A stretch of DNA of 64,000 nucleotides from Blastocystis hominis (lineage: Eukaryota; Sar; Bigyra; Opalinata; Blastocystidae). The notes beneath the pieces were generated by a model. It did not search any database. It saw only the letters and a program-made list of their open reading frames with translations, and was not told the DNA's origin. Positions 1-9,675 of this stretch are shown here, in pieces. Location: contig NW_013171821.1 in NCBI RefSeq assembly GCF_000151665.1, forward strand, positions 7,929 through 71,928, written 5' to 3'. A program made the translations under genes and the position numbers. The first letter of the stretch is position 1, and each line of letters begins with the position of its first letter.

Positions 1-243
1 AAGAAGGAGAAGGAGAAAGAGAGCAAGAGCAGTATAGTAATCACAAGTTGTTTGGAGCAAAATGTTGATTCTCCCTATGTGTGGTAAACGATTTTTCGAT
101 TTTTCAATTTTGTGTGGTGTAGAGGAAATAAGAAAGAGAATGCAAAGAAGACATTGGGAAACTCAAATTCGACAGGAATATTGAGTTCTGAAGCGGCTGT
201 GAAAGAAGAATCGTGTACGAATAAGAATGAAGCCAGCTTAAGT

Positions 244-2727
244 ATGAGTGGGAAGAAGACGATGAATACGCAATCCAGCGGTGACAAAGAAGACCTGAAG
301 GTGTCCCGCACTGACAGGGAGAGGAAGCGAGAGTGCGATTCATCAGAAAGGACGAATACCGTCCAACAGAAGAATAACTCGCCGTATAAGAAGGTTCATT
401 CTGAAATGTCGGATAAGAATGCGAATTTGGATACACCACTTGATTTGGTGGATGAGGGATGGATTTGTAGTAAATTGAGCCCAATTCGATCCGACAGTAT
501 ATTTGCCTTCCCATCTGGGAAATTAAACACTGATTTTTCTGCTTTCTCTTATCTTATGGAAGAGAGAGGACATGGTTCAAAGAGTTGCAGGATGCGATGG
601 GAGTACTCGAATTCGTTGGAAATGTCCACTTTTGGAGGAGATATGGTACCAGCCAAGACAGAGAGAAGGAGGCGAGGTACAGTACCATATAGAATAAGAG
701 TGGCTAGAGAAGAGTACAAGAAGCTGAAACCAATTCTGGAAGCCAAGAAAGAAGAAGAAAGAAGAAAGAAGAAGGGAGAGGCGAGAAGGAAGGAGGTTGA
801 GCTAGAAGCGAAGGCATCGGAGAAGAAATCACAGGCAGAGAGAAAGGGAGACGATAGCACCGTGAAGGAAGAGAAGAACCGAGAGGAAGCACGAGGGACG
901 ACCGAAGAGAGGGTTCAAAGAGTACGGCTACAGGAGCCGAAGGGAACCAAGGGAACCAAGGTGCCCAATGGAACCAAAGGAACCAATGGACCCCAGAAGA
1001 CAGAATCGCCCCAGGTGCTTGAGAGAATGGAGGTGCCAGTGAGACCGTCAGACCCGATAGAAGAAAGCTGTGATGTAAAGAGTGACAAACCTATGTCCAA
1101 GGAAGAAGAAACGGAAGTGGGGCATATCCCGGTAGAGAAGACGTGTCTAGCGGGACCCAAGGAACACCCCATGGAAACAAAGGAGCAAGAGAATCCCGGA
1201 AGGATATGGAGTGAGGAGAGTATCGAAACAAGGGAGGTCGAAGAATATCCTAAAGAGGAAGAGACAAGGAGGTACTCAGAGGAAGGAAGGCAGAGTTGGG
1301 ACAGGAAGGAGGAAGAGGAGAGCAGCAGTGAAGTGTCCTCTCCTTCTACGACACCCATAGATTGGCCGAAAGAAGAGTACCTGGAAGTCTTGATGGATGA
1401 AAACGAGAATGGATATTGGAGTGACTCCACGATGGAGAACTCGGTGACGGATAGTGTTGATGGATGGCTTGAGGTGGAGGAAAGGAAGAGCAGCCCTCTG
1501 GGTGGCTGGAGACCCTCGAGCCCCGAGAGTGAGAGATCTCACTATAGTAACGCCTCAACGCGAGAACATTCACCGAGACGAGATACTAACCTCAATTCAC
1601 ACTGCAGAATGGTCACACCTGTGAAAGTGAATGTCCAGGTGGATCAAGAAGAGAGTGAGGAGGAGGAGAAGAGGAAACCCTTGCAAGAAGAGATGACGAT
1701 GAAGACCCTCGGTAGAGAGGGAGAGAGTAAAGTATTGCACAACAGAGGAGACGAAGTACACAGACCCGAAGTGAAGTGGCACAGGCGAAGCCAAAGTTGG
1801 GACGAGGATATGATGGTCCGAGTGCCCGAGAGGAAGTGCTTACCGCAGGCAGAGGAAAGCGAACCTGAGAGCGATGTGGAGAAGGAGGAGATTGAGAGAT
1901 GGCGAGAAGGTTCGGAAGGTCCTGAGGTTTGGTCTATGGAAGACCGCGGACTTGTGGAGTCTTACCGGATAAAAATCGATGCAGATGGTTTGGCAGTTCC
2001 TCCCCAGAAGGAATGTGTGGAAGGGGAGAGGGAGGTAAGAAACGAAGGTCCGAGCAAAGAGGAACTTTTGGCAGAGCCTGACAAAGAATCAGAGAAGCAG
2101 ATATCTGTGAAGGAAGAGCAAGATGCGAAGAAGAAGGAGATATCGGTAGAGAATACCTCGCTGGAAGACGACCGCTATCTAGAGGCAGCCATTAAGAAGG
2201 CGAAGGAGACGGTAGCGGAGATAGAAGAGGAGAAGAAGAATAAGAAGAAGTCGAGACGAGGTAGAAGAGGAAAACCGAAGAAGGAAGAGAAAGGAAATGA
2301 GGAAGGCCGTAAAGACTCGGATACGACGCAGGAAGTAGTGTGTGAACCCAGAAAGGGCGAACACCTGAGAATCTATGGATTGCTAGAGGGCAACGTGAAA
2401 CTGGTGTACAAGTTGATATACCGGTTGGTGGAAGTGTGCGAACTGGAATCGATAGTGCAGGACGTCCGAGTGACAATTCTCCGCAAAATTGGCCAAGAGC
2501 GCTTCTTCAAAGTGACTGGTAAGGGAATCACGAACGATAAGTTTGTGACCCCTTTCTCAGTGCTTGGGAACCATATGGGATTCAGAGTGAGAGTGTTTCT
2601 CCAGAATCCCCGGCGACCAAAGGGGAAGAAATACCAATTTGACAGGAGACTGGTGTACGGCGTGGCAACCCATAATGTAGGGACTAGTGAAGAAGAAGAA
2701 GATCGAAATCCTGAACTACATGAATGA
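244..2727 (+). CDS. LINE ORF1 protein, charged, with the first endonuclease strand at its C-terminus
   Basis: About 828 residues from the first ATG; the frame is open from base 88, so an earlier non-ATG start is possible. Residues are mostly K, E, R and S, with long charged coiled-coil-like runs and no recognisable CCHC knuckle or RRM. The last ~110 residues are less biased (starting near RIYGLLEGNVKLVYKLIYRL). At the very end the protein reads VYGVATHNVGT, which looks like the conserved first beta strand of the AP-type endonuclease domain ('ATWNVR' in relatives). The rest of that domain is encoded in ORF2 in another frame, so this ORF likely continues into ORF2 by frameshifting, or a mutation has split one ORF. 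Role by analogy: RNA-binding partner of ORF2. Confidence 0.75.
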   Translation: MSGKKTMNTQSSGDKEDLKVSRTDRERKRECDSSERTNTVQQKNNSPYKKVHSEMSDKNANLDTPLDLVDEGWICSKLSPIRSDSIFAFPSGKLNTDFSAFSYLMEERGHGSKSCRMRWEYSNSLEMSTFGGDMVPAKTERRRRGTVPYRIRVAREEYKKLKPILEAKKEEERRKKKGEARRKEVELEAKASEKKSQAERKGDDSTVKEEKNREEARGTTEERVQRVRLQEPKGTKGTKVPNGTKGTNGPQKTESPQVLERMEVPVRPSDPIEESCDVKSDKPMSKEEETEVGHIPVEKTCLAGPKEHPMETKEQENPGRIWSEESIETREVEEYPKEEETRRYSEEGRQSWDRKEEEESSSEVSSPSTTPIDWPKEEYLEVLMDENENGYWSDSTMENSVTDSVDGWLEVEERKSSPLGGWRPSSPESERSHYSNASTREHSPRRDTNLNSHCRMVTPVKVNVQVDQEESEEEEKRKPLQEEMTMKTLGREGESKVLHNRGDEVHRPEVKWHRRSQSWDEDMMVRVPERKCLPQAEESEPESDVEKEEIERWREGSEGPEVWSMEDRGLVESYRIKIDADGLAVPPQKECVEGEREVRNEGPSKEELLAEPDKESEKQISVKEEQDAKKKEISVENTSLEDDRYLEAAIKKAKETVAEIEEEKKNKKKSRRGRRGKPKKEEKGNEEGRKDSDTTQEVVCEPRKGEHLRIYGLLEGNVKLVYKLIYRLVEVCELESIVQDVRVTILRKIGQERFFKVTGKGITNDKFVTPFSVLGNHMGFRVRVFLQNPRRPKGKKYQFDRRLVYGVATHNVGTSEEEEDRNPELHE

Positions 2728-5700
2728 GGTGGGTGCGAACGTATTGGCGCTACAGGAGACGAAACGGACGGAACGTGATGAAGTTTGGAAAGTTCCGGGC
2801 TGTGTGGTTTTCGAACACCGGCCGAAGAAGCTGGTGAAAGGAAACCTGGGAATAGCGACGATCGTTCAGAGAGACATGTTTCCCGAGGTGCTCGAGATCA
2901 CAGAGAATATGATCTGGATTCGATGTGGCCGAGGCGAGAAGAAGCTTGTGATCTGCAACATGTACATCCCTACAGCGAATGCTGGGGGGAAGAAGGAAGT
3001 GGTGATAGAAGATCTGAAGAAAAAGATAATGGGTTACGCGGGAGATAGGAAGAATGTGAATTTGGTGGTAATGGGAGGCTTCAACATGACTCCCTCGGAG
3101 GTGAAGGACTGGATTCGAGGCCAGCAGATCCCCGTGGAGGTAGCTCCAATGGGGAGAGGAGAAGTAACCTTCAAGAGAGGAAGGAGTACAAGCGTTATCG
3201 ACTACATTCTACATTCGATTGGAGGGAAAGCAAAGTGTAGCCAAGTCTCGGTAGTGGATTCGAAAATCTCAGATCATAATGGATTATCTGCAACTCTGAG
3301 TTTTGTGCAGAAGACTTCAGGTCCGGTGTACAAAAGTGTGAACCGATTTGCAGTACTCCGACGCTTGGAGGATGATTTGGATGACTCCAAGTTTGACATC
3401 AGCCGGTACCAGGGGTTGATAGAGGGCGAGAGTAGCGAGGCTGTGTCTCGATTCCTAGTGGAATTGAAAGACTCGCTGGAGCAGAAAGGAATGGTCCGAA
3501 CGCCCAAACCTGGTAAAAGAGTAAAGAAGCCGTTTCCGAGGAAGATAAAGAGATTGGCGGAGAAGAGACGGAATTTACTGAAGAAGAGACACAGAGGAGA
3601 GGAACTATCGCAGGAAGAGAGAGCCCTGATGAAGAAGTGCCAGAGAGCCATAAAGCAGTACAAGGAAGAAGAGAAGATACGTGCGATTCATAGCGGTATA
3701 GAATCCCAACTCCGGAATGATAGCCGCAGACTGTGGCAATGGATAGGGAAACAGCTGAACGAGGAGAAGAGCAGGAAGGCGATGGTGATAAAGGATCCTG
3801 CAAGTGGTAGGCTGTGTACCGATGAGCACGAAGTGGCTGACTTGTGGGCTGAACACTACAGGAAGCTAGGGTCAAAGGGAAATGGCCATAGCAAGGATCT
3901 CGGATACTGGGAGAACTTTGAGGTGAACAAGCCTCAAAACCAGGGTATGTGCGGGAGCGAAGAGTACTGGAACAAGGACATATCCTGGAAGGAGGTTCGA
4001 GAAGTAGTGAAGACGATGGCAAACGGGAAGGCCTCGGGTATAGATGGTATTCCAGGAGAAGTATACAAGGCAATAACGCGAAATAAGTGGCCTCGAGGAG
4101 ATCGAGGATTAGCGTACATATTGCTGAGAGTACTGAATGCCATCTTCCATGGGAACATACCAGAGGACTTGATGACTTCTACGGTAGTTTCGGTACCGAA
4201 AAAGGGAGATTTGACGGACATGAACAATTACAGAGGTATCAGTTTGATGCCTGTGTGCGTGAAGATCGTGGCGGCAGTGATAGCTTGTCGTATCAGCTCC
4301 GTCTTTGAGAAGGAGCACTTCCTGTCGGATGCCCAGGCGGGTTTCCGTCCAGAACAGGAGTGTGTAGGGCAGGTCGGAGCTTTGATCGAGATTATACAAC
4401 GATGGACTATCGAAGCGCGAGCGGTGAAAAATCGGATAAGGCTGCCGGAAGACGAGTTGCAGGCTTTTGCATGCTTTATCGATTTTAAGAAGGCGTACGA
4501 TACGGTCCCCCATGAAGCACTGTTGTATAAGTTACGAGCTTACGGGATATCGGGTAAAACGTACAATTTTATCCGAACCCTGTATGACCGATCTTACATA
4601 AGCGTACGAGTGGGTCAATTGCGATCCCCGAAAGTACCCTTAGAGAGAGGTCTACGTCAAGGCTGTCCACTATCTCCGATATTGTTCTCGATCTTCATTA
4701 ACGATATCCTCCCTAAGCCAAAGAAGAGACTATTCTCTTGGGAACCCAAGGTTGAGGGTTTGATGTTTGCGGATGACATTGTGGTATTTGCGAGGACGGC
4801 AGACAGATTGCAGAAGTTGCTGGATCATGTCTCGGAGTGGGCGAATACATGGGAGATGTCTGTGGGGCATGCCAAATGTGGTGTGATGCTATTTGGTACT
4901 GCCGAGAAGAACGCAAACTATGAAGGAAGAGAATGGATTCTCCAAGGAGAACCGATAGCGGTAGTTAAGGAATATACCTACTTAGGAGTGAAGATCACCC
5001 CCAAACTGGACAGGACGGATATGATGGATGCGAGAATTGGGAGGATGGAGATGCTCCTAGGTAGCCAAAAGCGATTCCTATGCAACTACAGAATTCCGGC
5101 ACAGTTAAGAGTCAAAGTACTTCAGAGTGTAGTGCTGACATCCGGGCTCTATGGAGCAGAAGTATGGGGCGGAAACAAGGATGAGGCACAGAAGGTACAA
5201 AGAGTGCTAAACAAAGGTCTCAATTACATCCTACAAGCCACCGGGAAGTTTTCCACATGCATTCCATCGTTGGAACTGGAGTTGGATATGCCTCCGGTGT
5301 ATCCTATTCTGGTGTCAAAGCGATTGCGATGCATGTGGAAGGGGAGGTGGTTGAGTCGCACGTTGGGCGATCTCATAGATAGTAGGCTGGAATGGTGGTC
5401 AACGAAGAACACCTACCTGAAGACGACGGAGAGGATAGCACAGGAAGTGCTGCAGACGGTAGGTAGAGGGATCATCGATGATCACCTGGCATGCGGTAAG
5501 GAGGTTCCGGCGCGGTGGCTAGATGAGAGGCGGAAGTGCCATGTCCAGATGGCATTCGAGATGTGGGGTGGAGAGCCACGAAACGGAAATCCTTTTTCGG
5601 CCAGAGATCTGGTACGGAGGATGATTCCACGCCTTTGGATACGCCAGCTGCAGGAGAGCACTGCGCAGTTTCTGAGGACGTACTTGACAAGAGGACGAGC

Positions 5701-6016
5701 CATCAACCGGCGCTACCTGGACTTGTGGTTCAGGCATCCGGAGTTGGCTAGAGGGTGTCAGGTAATCCTGGAAATGCGCTGTGGGAGCTGGTGTTGTGTG
5801 GAGACGCGCTACCCTAAGCTAGAGGGGCCAGAAGGGTGCAAGTGTCCTTGCTGCGGAGAGTGCGAGAGGGAGACCCTAGAGCACTTCCTCTTTAAATGCC
5901 AGAAATATATGAAAGAAAGACTGGCTTTGGTCCGAAGGATCAGAGAGAGGCTCACGTTGGGCGAGGAGCGTGACGTGGAGCCTTTCTCTGATCCGGATGG
6001 TTCTCGGATTGGATGA
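2687..6016 (+). CDS. LINE ORF2: endonuclease - reverse transcriptase - zinc knuckle
   Basis: About 1109 residues, entered from a GTG immediately after an in-frame TAG, so there is no evident ATG start; it overlaps ORF1 by 41 bases. The N-terminal ~230 residues are an exonuclease/endonuclease/phosphatase domain (LALQETK, SVIDYIL, ISDHNG). The expected catalytic GDFN reads GGFN (near 3077), a probable loss of an active-site aspartate. The reverse transcriptase domain follows (YRGISLMP, FIDFKKAYDTVPH, GLRQGCPLSPILF, and the catalytic FADD near 4770). A C-terminal cysteine/histidine knuckle (CPCCGECERETLEHFLFKC, near 5847) is typical of several LINE clades. No RNase H domain is seen. The element may be retrotransposition-defective because of the frame break and the GGFN change. 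Confidence 0.9.
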   Translation: MKKKKIEILNYMNEVGANVLALQETKRTERDEVWKVPGCVVFEHRPKKLVKGNLGIATIVQRDMFPEVLEITENMIWIRCGRGEKKLVICNMYIPTANAGGKKEVVIEDLKKKIMGYAGDRKNVNLVVMGGFNMTPSEVKDWIRGQQIPVEVAPMGRGEVTFKRGRSTSVIDYILHSIGGKAKCSQVSVVDSKISDHNGLSATLSFVQKTSGPVYKSVNRFAVLRRLEDDLDDSKFDISRYQGLIEGESSEAVSRFLVELKDSLEQKGMVRTPKPGKRVKKPFPRKIKRLAEKRRNLLKKRHRGEELSQEERALMKKCQRAIKQYKEEEKIRAIHSGIESQLRNDSRRLWQWIGKQLNEEKSRKAMVIKDPASGRLCTDEHEVADLWAEHYRKLGSKGNGHSKDLGYWENFEVNKPQNQGMCGSEEYWNKDISWKEVREVVKTMANGKASGIDGIPGEVYKAITRNKWPRGDRGLAYILLRVLNAIFHGNIPEDLMTSTVVSVPKKGDLTDMNNYRGISLMPVCVKIVAAVIACRISSVFEKEHFLSDAQAGFRPEQECVGQVGALIEIIQRWTIEARAVKNRIRLPEDELQAFACFIDFKKAYDTVPHEALLYKLRAYGISGKTYNFIRTLYDRSYISVRVGQLRSPKVPLERGLRQGCPLSPILFSIFINDILPKPKKRLFSWEPKVEGLMFADDIVVFARTADRLQKLLDHVSEWANTWEMSVGHAKCGVMLFGTAEKNANYEGREWILQGEPIAVVKEYTYLGVKITPKLDRTDMMDARIGRMEMLLGSQKRFLCNYRIPAQLRVKVLQSVVLTSGLYGAEVWGGNKDEAQKVQRVLNKGLNYILQATGKFSTCIPSLELELDMPPVYPILVSKRLRCMWKGRWLSRTLGDLIDSRLEWWSTKNTYLKTTERIAQEVLQTVGRGIIDDHLACGKEVPARWLDERRKCHVQMAFEMWGGEPRNGNPFSARDLVRRMIPRLWIRQLQESTAQFLRTYLTRGRAINRRYLDLWFRHPELARGCQVILEMRCGSWCCVETRYPKLEGPEGCKCPCCGECERETLEHFLFKCQKYMKERLALVRRIRERLTLGEERDVEPFSDPDGSRIG

Positions 6017-7460
6017 TGTGTCGACCCACAAAGCAGAAGTACAGGGAGTGAAGAAGAAGTCTGTGAAGAGGGATGCCCTACCTCTGCCCGATAGTCCGAA
6101 CGACTCAGAGGCAGCTAGTAGGTTGACACGAGCGCTAGAGAAGGACACAAGTCCGAGACGCGGAGGGACAAAGTCGGATCTTAGTGTTGGACCTGCAAGG
6201 GGAGATCAAGTAGAGAGCGGGAGAGTTTCGACGCCTGGGGGCGTGCCTGAGAGGGAAAAGTTGGTTAGTTGTGTCGCTATCACACCCACCAACTAGCTTT
6301 TCGGCGCCGGTTAAGGTGACCTCTTTGCCACAGGTACCGGGTAGGAAGAAGAATAGACAGTCTGGAATCGACGAGTTTTTCAAGATCGCGACCAAGTGCT
6401 CAGACAAGGACAAGGATTTATCTGCGGACAAGACTTCAGACAAGACTTCGGACAAGGACAAGACTTTGGACAAGACTGGAACGAGGACAAGATGAAGATG
6501 GACTGACAGTAGGAGGACTGTTTTGGACCCGTCGAACCGAAAACGTCTACGACTGGTACAGGAGAGGACATGGAGAGACACCCACGGATTGTCGACAAAC
6601 GACAGATCTACTTCAGACAATGAGCCAATAGAGTCTCTGCTGGCTTTCAAGTTACGCAACGATCGTGTTGCACTAGGATCGAAAGGAGTGACACACCGAC
6701 AGTCACCCACGGATGACGAGGATTCTCAGACCCCCGAGATTATACCTTTAATCGATAGGAAGGATACGGAATGTCAGACCCTACGGACGACTGGGAAGAG
6801 CTTACCGATAACTGGAATTACTCCGGACAAGAACGACGAAGGTTCTCGCGCTGTTTCTACGACTGCTTCGACGACTGCTAATTCGACGTTTTCGACTGCG
6901 GATTCTGGTGACGCGTGTCAAGTTTCTACTCATATCGCTGTGGACAGCCGATTTCGCCCATGTCTATTGTGTAAGGACCCGGTGGATGTGAGAGGCTCGC
7001 TACGTGGCTTTGGTGATTGCAGTGTTATTCCGAGAGGATCCTTGGGACGGAGGGTCATTCAAAGAATTTATTGTTCAGACTGGAGAGATATTGTCAAGGG
7101 TTCGATGAGAAATGGTTTTGGCTCTGTGTGTTCCTCGTCTGGGGAGAATCATGGTTCGGATAGCCATGGGAGGGATAATTGGGTCCCGAACACAGGAAGG
7201 AAGGACTGTGAGGAAATCCAGACACCAGGTATTGGTTGTGAGAAGTTCTTTGGGGAGAGGAGTGAGTTGGTTGTATGTGAGGAACTAGCAAGATTTTTGC
7301 AAAGCACTCAACTATGATCGGCTTACTCTTTTTGGTATCTGGAGCAGAGGGATAGCAAGCAGACCCAAGAGGTCGGCTACTGGGAAGAAGTCCAAGGCCG
7401 GAAGGTACGGACGTAACAGGCGGTCAACGGCCCGCTCAAGATCTCCTGCAGGTCAATGAA
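6017..7460 (+). other. LINE 3' region with long non-ATG open frames
   Basis: After the ORF2 stop the sequence keeps two open frames on the coding strand (5970-6296 and 6523-7317). Neither starts well: the 264-residue frame at 6523 opens with TTG, and its first ATG is far inside. The predicted proteins are rich in S, T, D, G and R and match nothing I recognise. Composition stays close to that of the element, so this is most likely 3' UTR or decayed coding sequence of the retrotransposon rather than a host gene. Confidence 0.5.
6400..6495. repeat. Degenerate GACAAG/ACTTCGGACAAG tandem repeat
   Basis: Short imperfect units built on GACAAG (GACAAGGACAAG, GACAAGACTTCA, GACAAGACTTCG, GACAAGACTTTG) lie in the LINE 3' region. 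They look like a slippage-derived minisatellite; no function is evident. Confidence 0.7.
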
Positions 7461-7485
7461 TTGTTTGTTTGTTTGTTTGTTTGTT
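7461..7485 (+). repeat. TTTG tandem tail of the LINE
   Basis: TTG, five TTTG units, then TT mark the 3' end of the retrotransposon. Short tandem tails in place of poly(A) are known for several LINE clades. The repeat also contains copies of TGTTTGTT, the motif found behind the host genes in this window, so the tail could double as a 3'-end-processing signal. Confidence 0.8.
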
Positions 7486-7496
7486 AACCCTAACCC
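7484..7496. repeat. Short interstitial telomere-like CCCTAA stretch
   Basis: The bases TTAACCCTAACCC equal about two C-strand copies of the TTAGGG telomere repeat and sit exactly at the junction of the LINE tail and the broken glycosyltransferase gene. The stretch also reads in frame (T-L-T) with the downstream protein, so it may be ordinary coding sequence. It is too short to prove a telomeric origin. Confidence 0.45.
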
Positions 7497-8246
7497 ATGA
7501 TCAACAGGCTTTTAATATGGTTGTTCAAAGCAATACCTCAATTAAACTACTTCTTTTACCAGATCACTTGTTTTCTTCTGGAGCAGTGTTTTTTAAAAAG
7601 CATTCATACTATTGGGACAAAATCAGGAAAACTCAAATAATGATGCATGATAATTATATCGTTGGAAGTAAAAACAAAATATACCGATTAAAAGAATTGA
7701 AGCTCTACAAATTAGATGTAGATGGGGAATATAGTAACCCAGATGCAAAGTATCTGACAATAGAGAAATGCAGTACGTGTTATTTTACCATATTATTTAG
7801 ATACTGTAAATGAATTATCACTTGCTGTTGTACTGGCAAACAGATTGAATCGATCTCTCATTATTCCTCCTTTTAAATGTGCAAAAACCAGAAAGTTTTG
7901 TACACTGTGCCAATTCATTCCAACGCATTGTGGGCATCATATTCTCAAGAATGCACGTTTACCTTATAAGGAATCAGTAGGATTTATTATTGCATATTTT
8001 TCATAGGTTTTCTTCACAAATGAGCTGGTTCCCCAACACGTAAAAATGGCAGATCAAACTGAAAATGTTGTATCTTTCTTACCGAATTGTACAAATAACG
8101 AACTACTACATAGTGACTTTCCTCCTAGAGCTAACAATACTAATCATATTGAATGCCAAAAATGTTCCATGAAAGTGATTGATTGTGCCTATAACTATTT
8201 TCGCAATAAGAAGACTTCTGTTGCCAAGTTACATTCATTTATATAA
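7487..8246 (+). pseudogene. GT77-like nucleotide-sugar glycosyltransferase, 5'-truncated by the LINE
   Basis: The reading frame starts at the LINE junction (THDQQAFN...) and continues through LLLLPDHLFSSGAVFF and HDNYIVGSKNKIYRLKEL. These match the C-terminal part of the nucleotide-diphospho-sugar transferase domain of plant-type arabinosyltransferases (RRA/XEG113, GT77): 'DQPAFN', 'LP..FP.G', 'HNNYI.G...KI.R'. Two short introns, 7773-7800 (28 nt) and 7977-8006 (30 nt), join it to ELSLAVVLANRLNRSLIIPP, also a feature of that family, and to a cysteine-containing tail ending in TAA. The N-terminal half, including the donor-binding region, is missing. The retained ORF and introns suggest a recent insertion. 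The remaining 5' half should lie left of the LINE. Confidence 0.7.
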
Positions 8247-9675
8247 TTTGCTTTTGATTTCTCCTGTTTCTTTTATGATTTATATAAAATTCTGGGCAGC
8301 GAAAGTGTAAATAAGATGAAGCTACTTTTCATTGAAATCTACACTTCGTATCTCTATACGATCGTATCATCGTTGCGATTCTAAGTTTATAACATAATTT
8401 TCCATTTATCATCTTTATTCGGTCAGTTCATTACTTTTATTGTTTCTCCAACACCAATATCTTTGTAAATGACGATAATCATTATCATACTTATTCATCA
8501 AATCCCTGGTTATTTTAGCATGTAATTGAGTTTCCCTAATCTCGATAACTAGTTGCTTGTACAATGTATAGGATACTGAAAAGTATGGTTTTATTGTAAC
8601 CATCAGATCTCGTATTCTAAAGAAAAATATCTCAGTAATCATGCCATGAAGTGTACTATTAACATACACAAATACTCCAATTACTTAAGAATGTGTAAAT
8701 ATGAGCGGTCTAATGTTTTCAGTTCTTTTCCCCTATTGTCTTCATTTGATGCAGAACAACATAATAGTAGCTTGATATTTGTTACATTTAGTTAGTAATT
8801 CCACTCAACTGTTCAGCAGTTTATAGCCTTTGAATCTGTGTATTTCTCAAGCAATGCTAATTCTGATATCCTGCAGTCATACGACACTGGCTTCTCCTAA
8901 TAAGTACTAGTTATTACTAGTTATTATATCCTATATTTATATTTGTGAATTTGTATCAAGAATACTTGTGGATGTATACATTCCTATATGCCAATATAGC
9001 ATAGTAATTCAATCTTTAGTTTTCTTTTTAACTGTAATATAAGTCTCATTTATTCTCATACAACAGGATAATCAAGTAATGGTCCCAATTCCTTCATTCT
9101 ATTATTCGTTTTTTCAAGTATTGTTAAATAGTACACTTTCTTTATTGTATTTTTCGCTTGTTGAATGTTCTTATTGGTTCTCCCTCTTAATCACAAACAA
9201 AGAATCAGTGTTTTTTCTCAACTCATAATTGATCCTATTATTGTTTCGCATTCGTTCATACCGATTCTCGCTCTCTTTTTGATCTAATACTTACAGGATA
9301 TCCCATTGTACTATATAGTTATTCATTCATCACAACAAGTCCAATAACAACCCACAAACCACAGTTTCTTATGATTCTATTTTCCTTTCCTATTCAATTC
9401 TCTTTCCGTACTTACTCGTAAATCACTGGGCACTATAGAAAACCATGTTACACTACTCACAAATATAATATCTCCTCTTCCTTCACATCACTGTTCTCCT
9501 GTTTGCCCCTCACTCTCCTAATGCTTTATTTCCAATCCTGTATTATTTCTTCTATTCATTCATTACACGCCACCTATTCCGTTCTTTTCTTCTCTTCTCT
9601 TCACATCTCATTCTAATTCCTTGTCTCTCCTTTCTACCCTCCCCCCATCTAACACATTTCTTGTCAACAAACACA
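8247..9675. other. AT-rich gene-poor interval
   Basis: About 1.4 kb, clearly more AT-rich than the rest, with no protein I recognise on either strand. One 84-codon frame on the minus strand (8415-8669; contains MVTIKPYFSVSYTLYKQL) could be a small gene or the end of a decayed one, but it shows no family signature. The first ~100 bases are presumably the 3' flank of the glycosyltransferase remnant. No tRNA or other RNA gene was recognised by eye. Confidence 0.4.
9666..9673 (-). terminator. TGTTTGTT 3'-end motif of the EDR2-like gene
   Basis: On the minus strand the gene ends GAC TAG TG TGTTTGTTG. The T of the TAG sits exactly four bases before the motif, so cleavage there would replace the genomic TAG by a TAA made with the poly(A) tail. 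Confidence 0.7.

Larger units (their letters stand above)
1..7485 (+). mobile_element. Non-LTR (LINE-type) retrotransposon
   Basis: Two long overlapping ORFs carry a lysine/glutamate-rich ORF1 protein and an endonuclease-reverse transcriptase-zinc-knuckle ORF2 protein, the layout of a LINE. About 1.45 kb of weakly coding sequence follows ORF2, and the element ends in a TTTG tandem repeat (7461-7485) directly against a broken host gene. Unlike the surrounding genes it shows no 30-nt introns, and its coding strand is unusually purine-rich (GAA/AAG/GAG). The 5' boundary is not visible: bases 1-111 read K/E-rich in frame 1 up to a TAA at 85 and may belong to the 5' UTR or to another copy. No target-site duplication could be identified because the left flank lies outside the window. 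Confidence 0.9.

Noticed and set aside
7484-7496. True chromosome end at the CCCTAA repeats
   Set aside because: Only about two repeat copies, and ordinary gene sequence continues on the right side; at most an interstitial trace.
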